DNA of 64,000 bases, from assembly GCA_008107755.1 (NCBI GenBank), contig VIRH01000094.1, positions 124,001 through 188,000 on the forward strand. The letters run 5' to 3'. The notes below the pieces were generated by a model that saw only the letters and a list, made by a program, of their open reading frames with translations, was not told the DNA's origin and did no database searches. This DNA comes from Rhodobacterales bacterium (GTDB lineage Bacteria > Pseudomonadota > Alphaproteobacteria > Rhizobiales > Stappiaceae). Shown here piece by piece: positions 60,292 to 64,000 of the stretch (position 1 is its first letter; each line of letters begins with the position of its first letter). Both the position numbers and the translations under genes were made by a program.

Positions 60292-62343
60292 TCAGGGCCA
60301 GGTCTTCGCCACCATGGTCAGAACATCATATTGCGCGACGACCTCGTCCTTTTGGTTGGTCACCTGGCAATCCCAGCGCACCTCGCCGTGGTCGGCATTC
60401 TCGCGCGGATTGATCTGCTTGCAGGTAAGGCGGACCTTGAGCGTGTCGCCGAAATAGACCGGCGTCAGGAAGCGCAGGTTGTCGACGCCATAGTTGGCGA
60501 GAACGGGACCCGGTTCCGGATCGACGAACAGTCCCGCAGCAAAGGAGGCGATCAGGTAGCCGTGGGCGACACGGTCATCGAAGAACGGGTTTGCCTTCGC
60601 CGCCGCGCTGTCCATATGGGCGTAGAAGGTGTCCCCGGTGAATTCGGCGAAATGCTCGACATCTTCCTCGGTCACTTCACGCGCATCCGTCACGATCTGG
60701 TCGCCGATCTTCAGGTCGGCAAGTGACTTGCGGAACGGATGGACGTCGGACCGCACCTGCGCACCCTCGACCCATTGGCCGGTGACGGCGGACAGCATGT
60801 CCGGCGTTCCCTGCACGGCGGTCCGCTGCATGAAGTGCTTCACCCCACGCATGCCGCCCATTTCCTCGCCGCCGCCGGCGCGGCCCGGACCACCGTGAAC
60901 CAGCGGCGCCAGAGGCGAGCCGTGGCCTGTCGAGCTTTTGGCGGATTTCCGGTTCCCGATCAGGACACGGCCGTGAAACGGCGCAAGTCCCGTCACGATT
61001 TCCCCGGCCACAGCGCCGTCATTGGTGAAGAGCGAAGAGACCAGCGATCCGCGTCCCTTGCGGGCGAGCGCCACCGCTTCGCCGGCATCTTCATAGGACA
61101 TGACGGTCGCCACCGGACCGAAGGCCTCAACGGAATGCACGGTTTCCGCGTCCATTGCATTCGCACAGCGCAGCAGCACCGGGGCCATGAAAGCGCCCTT
61201 GCCGGCATCACCCGACACGAGCGAGACGTCGTCCAGTGAGCCGGAGACGATTTCCGCTTCCTTTGCAAGCTCACGAACCTTGGCCTTCACATCCTCGCGG
61301 TCCTTCAGCGACACCAGCGCACCCATGCGTACGGCGTCGTCGTCCGGAAGTCCGACGGATGTTTTCGACAGGCGATCCGATATCGCTTCGACGACCGCCT
61401 GTTCATGCGCCTTCGGAACAATGATCCTGCGGATTGCCGTGCATTTCTGGCCGGCCTTCGCGGTCACCTCGCGCACGGCTTCCTTGACGAAGAGATCGAA
61501 TTCCTCGGTGCCCGGCCCGGCGTCCCTCCCAAGGATCGATGCGTTCAGGCTGTCCGCCTCCATGGTGAAGCGCACCGAATGCTCCAGGATGGCCGCGCTC
61601 GATTTCAGCATCCGGCCGGTGCTGGCCGAGCCGGTGAAGGTCACGACATCCTGCTCGTTGACATGGTCCAGCAGGTCACCGGACGACCCGGTAACGATCT
61701 GCAGCGCCCCATCCGGCAAGATCCCGGTTTCCAGGATACGCCGCACGACGAGCTCGGTCAGATAGGCTGTCTGGGAGGCCGGTTTGACGATGCATGGCAT
61801 CCCGGCAATCAGCGACGGAGCGATTTTTTCCAGCATGCCCCAGACCGGAAAGTTGAAGGCATTGATGTGAACCGCAACGCCCTGCATCGGCAACAGGATA
61901 TGCTGGGCAACGAAGGAGCCATCGCGCGACAGCGGCTCGACAGGCCCCTCGGTCAGCACCCGGGTGTTGGGCAGTTCGCGGCGGGCCTTGGACGCAAAGG
62001 TCAGCAACGTTCCGATGCCGCCCTCGATGTCGACCCAACCGTCCTTGCGCGTTGCCCCGGTGGCGAAGTTCTCCAGATAGAACTCTTCCTTCAGGTCCAT
62101 CAGCTTCAGGCCGACTTCCTTCAGCATCAACGCCCGTTCGTGGATCGTCCGGGCGTGGAGAGCCGGGCCGCCGACAGCGCGGCCCCATTCGAGAGCGGCC
62201 CTGAAATCAAGCCCTTCCGTTCCGATCAGGGCGTGCACGTCCCCCGTCGCGGCATTCAGAACCGGCTTGCCGTCCCCCTCGCCCCGACGCCAGGCGCCCT
62301 CGACATAGCTTTCCAGCCGTCGCGCTGCCGTTCCCGTTGCCAT
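60292..62343 (-). CDS. paaZ: Bifunctional oxepin-CoA hydrolase / semialdehyde dehydrogenase
   Basis: A 683-residue fusion. The N-terminal aldehyde dehydrogenase domain (about 1-520) has AFNFPVWGMLEKIAPSLIAG, FTGSASTGRML, and the catalytic cysteine in AGQKCTAIRRI. The C-terminal MaoC hotdog hydratase domain (about 540-680) has FAEFTGDTFYAHMD and DDRVAHGYLIASFAAGLFV. Together they open the oxepin ring and oxidise the resulting aldehyde. The start is ATG 62343, nine codons into a longer frame. It lies 23 bases after the paaA-like gene. Confidence 0.95.
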   Translation of the reverse strand: MATGTAARRLESYVEGAWRRGEGDGKPVLNAATGDVHALIGTEGLDFRAALEWGRAVGGPALHARTIHERALMLKEVGLKLMDLKEEFYLENFATGATRKDGWVDIEGGIGTLLTFASKARRELPNTRVLTEGPVEPLSRDGSFVAQHILLPMQGVAVHINAFNFPVWGMLEKIAPSLIAGMPCIVKPASQTAYLTELVVRRILETGILPDGALQIVTGSSGDLLDHVNEQDVVTFTGSASTGRMLKSSAAILEHSVRFTMEADSLNASILGRDAGPGTEEFDLFVKEAVREVTAKAGQKCTAIRRIIVPKAHEQAVVEAISDRLSKTSVGLPDDDAVRMGALVSLKDREDVKAKVRELAKEAEIVSGSLDDVSLVSGDAGKGAFMAPVLLRCANAMDAETVHSVEAFGPVATVMSYEDAGEAVALARKGRGSLVSSLFTNDGAVAGEIVTGLAPFHGRVLIGNRKSAKSSTGHGSPLAPLVHGGPGRAGGGEEMGGMRGVKHFMQRTAVQGTPDMLSAVTGQWVEGAQVRSDVHPFRKSLADLKIGDQIVTDAREVTEEDVEHFAEFTGDTFYAHMDSAAAKANPFFDDRVAHGYLIASFAAGLFVDPEPGPVLANYGVDNLRFLTPVYFGDTLKVRLTCKQINPRENADHGEVRWDCQVTNQKDEVVAQYDVLTMVAKTWP

Positions 62344-62366
62344 GATGGAATGTCCTTCTTCGTGGT

Positions 62367-63146
62367 TCACGCAAGCCCGAGGCCGGCCAGACGCGCATCG
62401 GCGTCGGCCTGCCAGGCAAACCGCATGGTTTCGTTGTCCTTGTGGCGCAGGCCGAGCTGCCTGAGGCGTTCGAAGCGGGCCGACTGAGCCGGGCCGAAGG
62501 TTTCGGCAACACGCGGCATCCAGTAGCCGATGGACGTCCTGGCATCTTCGCGCTGCGTTTCGTCCTTCGCGATCCGCTCCAGCCCTTCAAGGCCCAGTTC
62601 CATGTGACGCCGCTCGCGCGGCAGGATCTCACGGAAGACCTCCCCCAGCGGCTGGTAGGACGTCAGGCACTGTTCCTCGAGCTGGTGCACGGTTGCCAGC
62701 CCCATCAACGCGTTCATGACGACGGCGTCCGTCCAGCTTTCCAGCGGATAGTGAAACACCGAAAGTCGCATGTCGCCGCCCTGCCGCCGGGGGTCGACGT
62801 GGCTGTCGCGCGGCTGGCGTGCGGACCAGGTGTGCGCCTTGTTGTAAAGGGCCTTGTCCGTGCCGAAGTCGCTCATCAGATCGAGCACCCGCTCGGCGTG
62901 ATCCACCTTCTCCAGCGTGATCCGGCTGGCGGCTATCCGCTCCTTGAGGCCGGGCGCCCAGTTGATGGCGTCCGCGAAGCCGGCCGATCCGGCCAGTTCG
63001 CTGTCGACGAAAGAGGACATCAGGCGCAGCAGTTCGCCGCGGTATCGCGGCGGCACGTTGTCCGGCGATGTCAGCTTGCCACCCCGGGAGAGGTAATCGG
63101 CAAGGGACATGGTGTCCTCGTCCATGAGTGCTGCGTCATTCGTCAT
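62367..63146 (-). CDS. PaaA-like ferritin-fold protein (phenylacetic acid catabolic family)
   Basis: A 259-residue helical protein of the phenylacetic acid catabolic (PaaA/PaaC) family. It resembles PaaA over PPRYRGELLRLMSSFVDSELAG. The first metal-binding ExxH of an active subunit is replaced by DHAE (residues 82-85), while the second is kept as ERRH (178-181). It is too short and divergent to be PaaA itself, which should be coded to the right. It overlaps the paaE stop by 11 bases and precedes paaZ. A role as an accessory or regulatory epoxidase subunit is possible; it could also have its own activity. Confidence 0.8.
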   Translation of the reverse strand: MTNDAALMDEDTMSLADYLSRGGKLTSPDNVPPRYRGELLRLMSSFVDSELAGSAGFADAINWAPGLKERIAASRITLEKVDHAERVLDLMSDFGTDKALYNKAHTWSARQPRDSHVDPRRQGGDMRLSVFHYPLESWTDAVVMNALMGLATVHQLEEQCLTSYQPLGEVFREILPRERRHMELGLEGLERIAKDETQREDARTSIGYWMPRVAETFGPAQSARFERLRQLGLRHKDNETMRFAWQADADARLAGLGLA

Positions 63147-64000
63147 AGCTGATCACCACCTTGTCGGAGACGGGAAGACACTGGCAGGAGAGCACGTAAC
63201 CCGCCCGCACCTCGTAATCCTCCAGCGCGTGGTTCACCTCCATTTCCACTTCGCCCTCGATCACCTTGGCGCGGCAGGTCGAGCAGACCCCGGCCTTGCA
63301 GGAAAAGGGCGCATCCATGGAGTTGGAGATGGCCGCGTCGAGAACCGACGTTCCGTCCTTTTCCATCTGGAAGTTGCGCGTGGTGCCGTCGAGCGTGACC
63401 GAGACCTGGCAGGTGCCGGCAGCAGCCGCAGCGGATTTCGATGAGGCCTTTGTCTTCGCCCGGCCGGGCTGGGAGGAGGCGAATAATTCGAAGCGGATCT
63501 GGTCGTCGGTCAGGCCATGCTTGCGCAGACTGTCCGCGATGGTCAGCATCATCGGTTCCGGGCCGCAGATGAACGCCATGTCGACGTTCTCCGCATCGAT
63601 CCAGAGCCGGAACAGCATTTCCATCTTTTCCTGGTCGATCCGGCCGGTGAAAAGGTCGATGTCCTGGGTTTCGGTTTCCAGAATGTGGATCAGGGAGAGG
63701 CGCCCGAGATAAAGGTTCTTCAGGTCTTCCAGCTCCTCACGGAACATGATCGAGCTGGTCTGGCGATTGGCATAGATCAGCGTGAAGGTGCTTTCGGGTT
63801 CCCGGGCGAGCACCGTCTTGACGATGGACAGAACCGGCGTGATGCCCGAGCCGCCGGCAAAGCCGAGGTAATTGCGCGCCGCGTCCGGCTGCAGTTCCGT
63901 GAAGAACCGCCCCATCGGGGTCATCGCCTCGAGCCGGTCGCCGACCTTCAGGTTCTCGTTGGCCCAGGTGGAAAAGGCGCCGCCCTCGACACGCTTGATG
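63136..64000 (-). CDS. paaE: Phenylacetyl-CoA epoxidase reductase PaaE (partial, N-terminus off window)
   Basis: The last 287 residues of the NADPH-dependent reductase that feeds electrons to the PaaA epoxidase. The first visible part is the end of the flavin domain (VGDRLEAMTPMGRFF). The nucleotide domain has FAGGSGITPVLSIVKT and FICGPEPMML. A C-terminal plant-type ferredoxin domain has the cluster cysteines in CKAGVCSTCRAKV and in SCQCLP. An Ala/Ser/Lys-rich linker joins the domains. The gene runs beyond the right edge; paaABCD should be there. Confidence 0.94.
   Translation of the reverse strand, partial: IKRVEGGAFSTWANENLKVGDRLEAMTPMGRFFTELQPDAARNYLGFAGGSGITPVLSIVKTVLAREPESTFTLIYANRQTSSIMFREELEDLKNLYLGRLSLIHILETETQDIDLFTGRIDQEKMEMLFRLWIDAENVDMAFICGPEPMMLTIADSLRKHGLTDDQIRFELFASSQPGRAKTKASSKSAAAAAGTCQVSVTLDGTTRNFQMEKDGTSVLDAAISNSMDAPFSCKAGVCSTCRAKVIEGEVEMEVNHALEDYEVRAGYVLSCQCLPVSDKVVISYDE

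Noticed and set aside
1..64000. Genomic island, prophage or insertion-sequence borders
   Set aside because: No integrase, transposase, tRNA or terminal repeats were recognised, and the base composition of genes is even across the window.

Overview
The window is GC-rich, densely coded DNA from an alphaproteobacterium, most likely of the order Hyphomicrobiales. The evidence is the combination of an alphaproteobacterial soxTRS-VWXYZABCD cluster, a paa cluster with a TetR-type PaaR, and an exopolysaccharide locus whose layout closely resembles the Sinorhizobium meliloti EPS II (galactoglucan, exp/wg) locus. A Stappia/Roseibium-like marine genus is a guess. No RNA genes, insertion sequences, CRISPR arrays or attachment sites were recognised.

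Region 1 (1-4.75 kb): a sugar-type ABC importer (binding protein, then a double-domain ATPase cut by the left edge) is divergent from a soluble two-component pair (GAF-like histidine kinase and LuxR-type response regulator).

Region 2 (5-33.2 kb): an exopolysaccharide locus. On the plus strand are galE and then, further right, a MarR-type regulator, a GT4 glycosyltransferase and the coupled dTDP-rhamnose genes rmlC-rmlB-rmlD-rmlA. On the minus strand are a type I secretion pair (ABC protein and HlyD adaptor), a small RTX protein followed by a strong terminator, then a long run of large glycosyltransferases, a methyltransferase, a membrane-anchored coiled-coil protein, two pyruvyltransferases, an unrecognised 510-aa protein and a Tat-exported GH16 glycanase. 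The MarR gene sits beside the secretion genes and divergent to them, as wggR/expG does in S. meliloti. A clean palindrome just upstream of it is the best operator candidate. No Wzx flippase or Wzy polymerase is visible. AT-rich islands mark the main promoter regions.

Region 3 (33.3-34.5 kb): an M20 amidohydrolase with a good intrinsic terminator.

Region 4 (34.5-47.6 kb): a thiosulfate-oxidising sox cluster. Two YeeE/YedE (SoxT-like) transporters, a Tat-exported metallo-beta-lactamase-fold protein, the persulfide-type repressor soxR and soxS lie to the left. soxV-W-X-Y-Z-A-B-C-D and a periplasmic DsrE-like protein lie to the right. AT-rich palindromes sit in the soxS/soxV and soxW/soxX gaps.

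Region 5 (47.6-64 kb): phenylacetate catabolism. A divergent promoter with a PaaR-like palindrome separates paaN-livKHMGF-(enoyl-CoA hydratase/3-hydroxyacyl-CoA dehydrogenase) from paaG-paaI-paaK-paaR. After a PPOX-family gene comes the minus-strand paaE (cut by the right edge)-paaA-like-paaZ. The epoxidase subunits paaABCD are expected just beyond the right edge.
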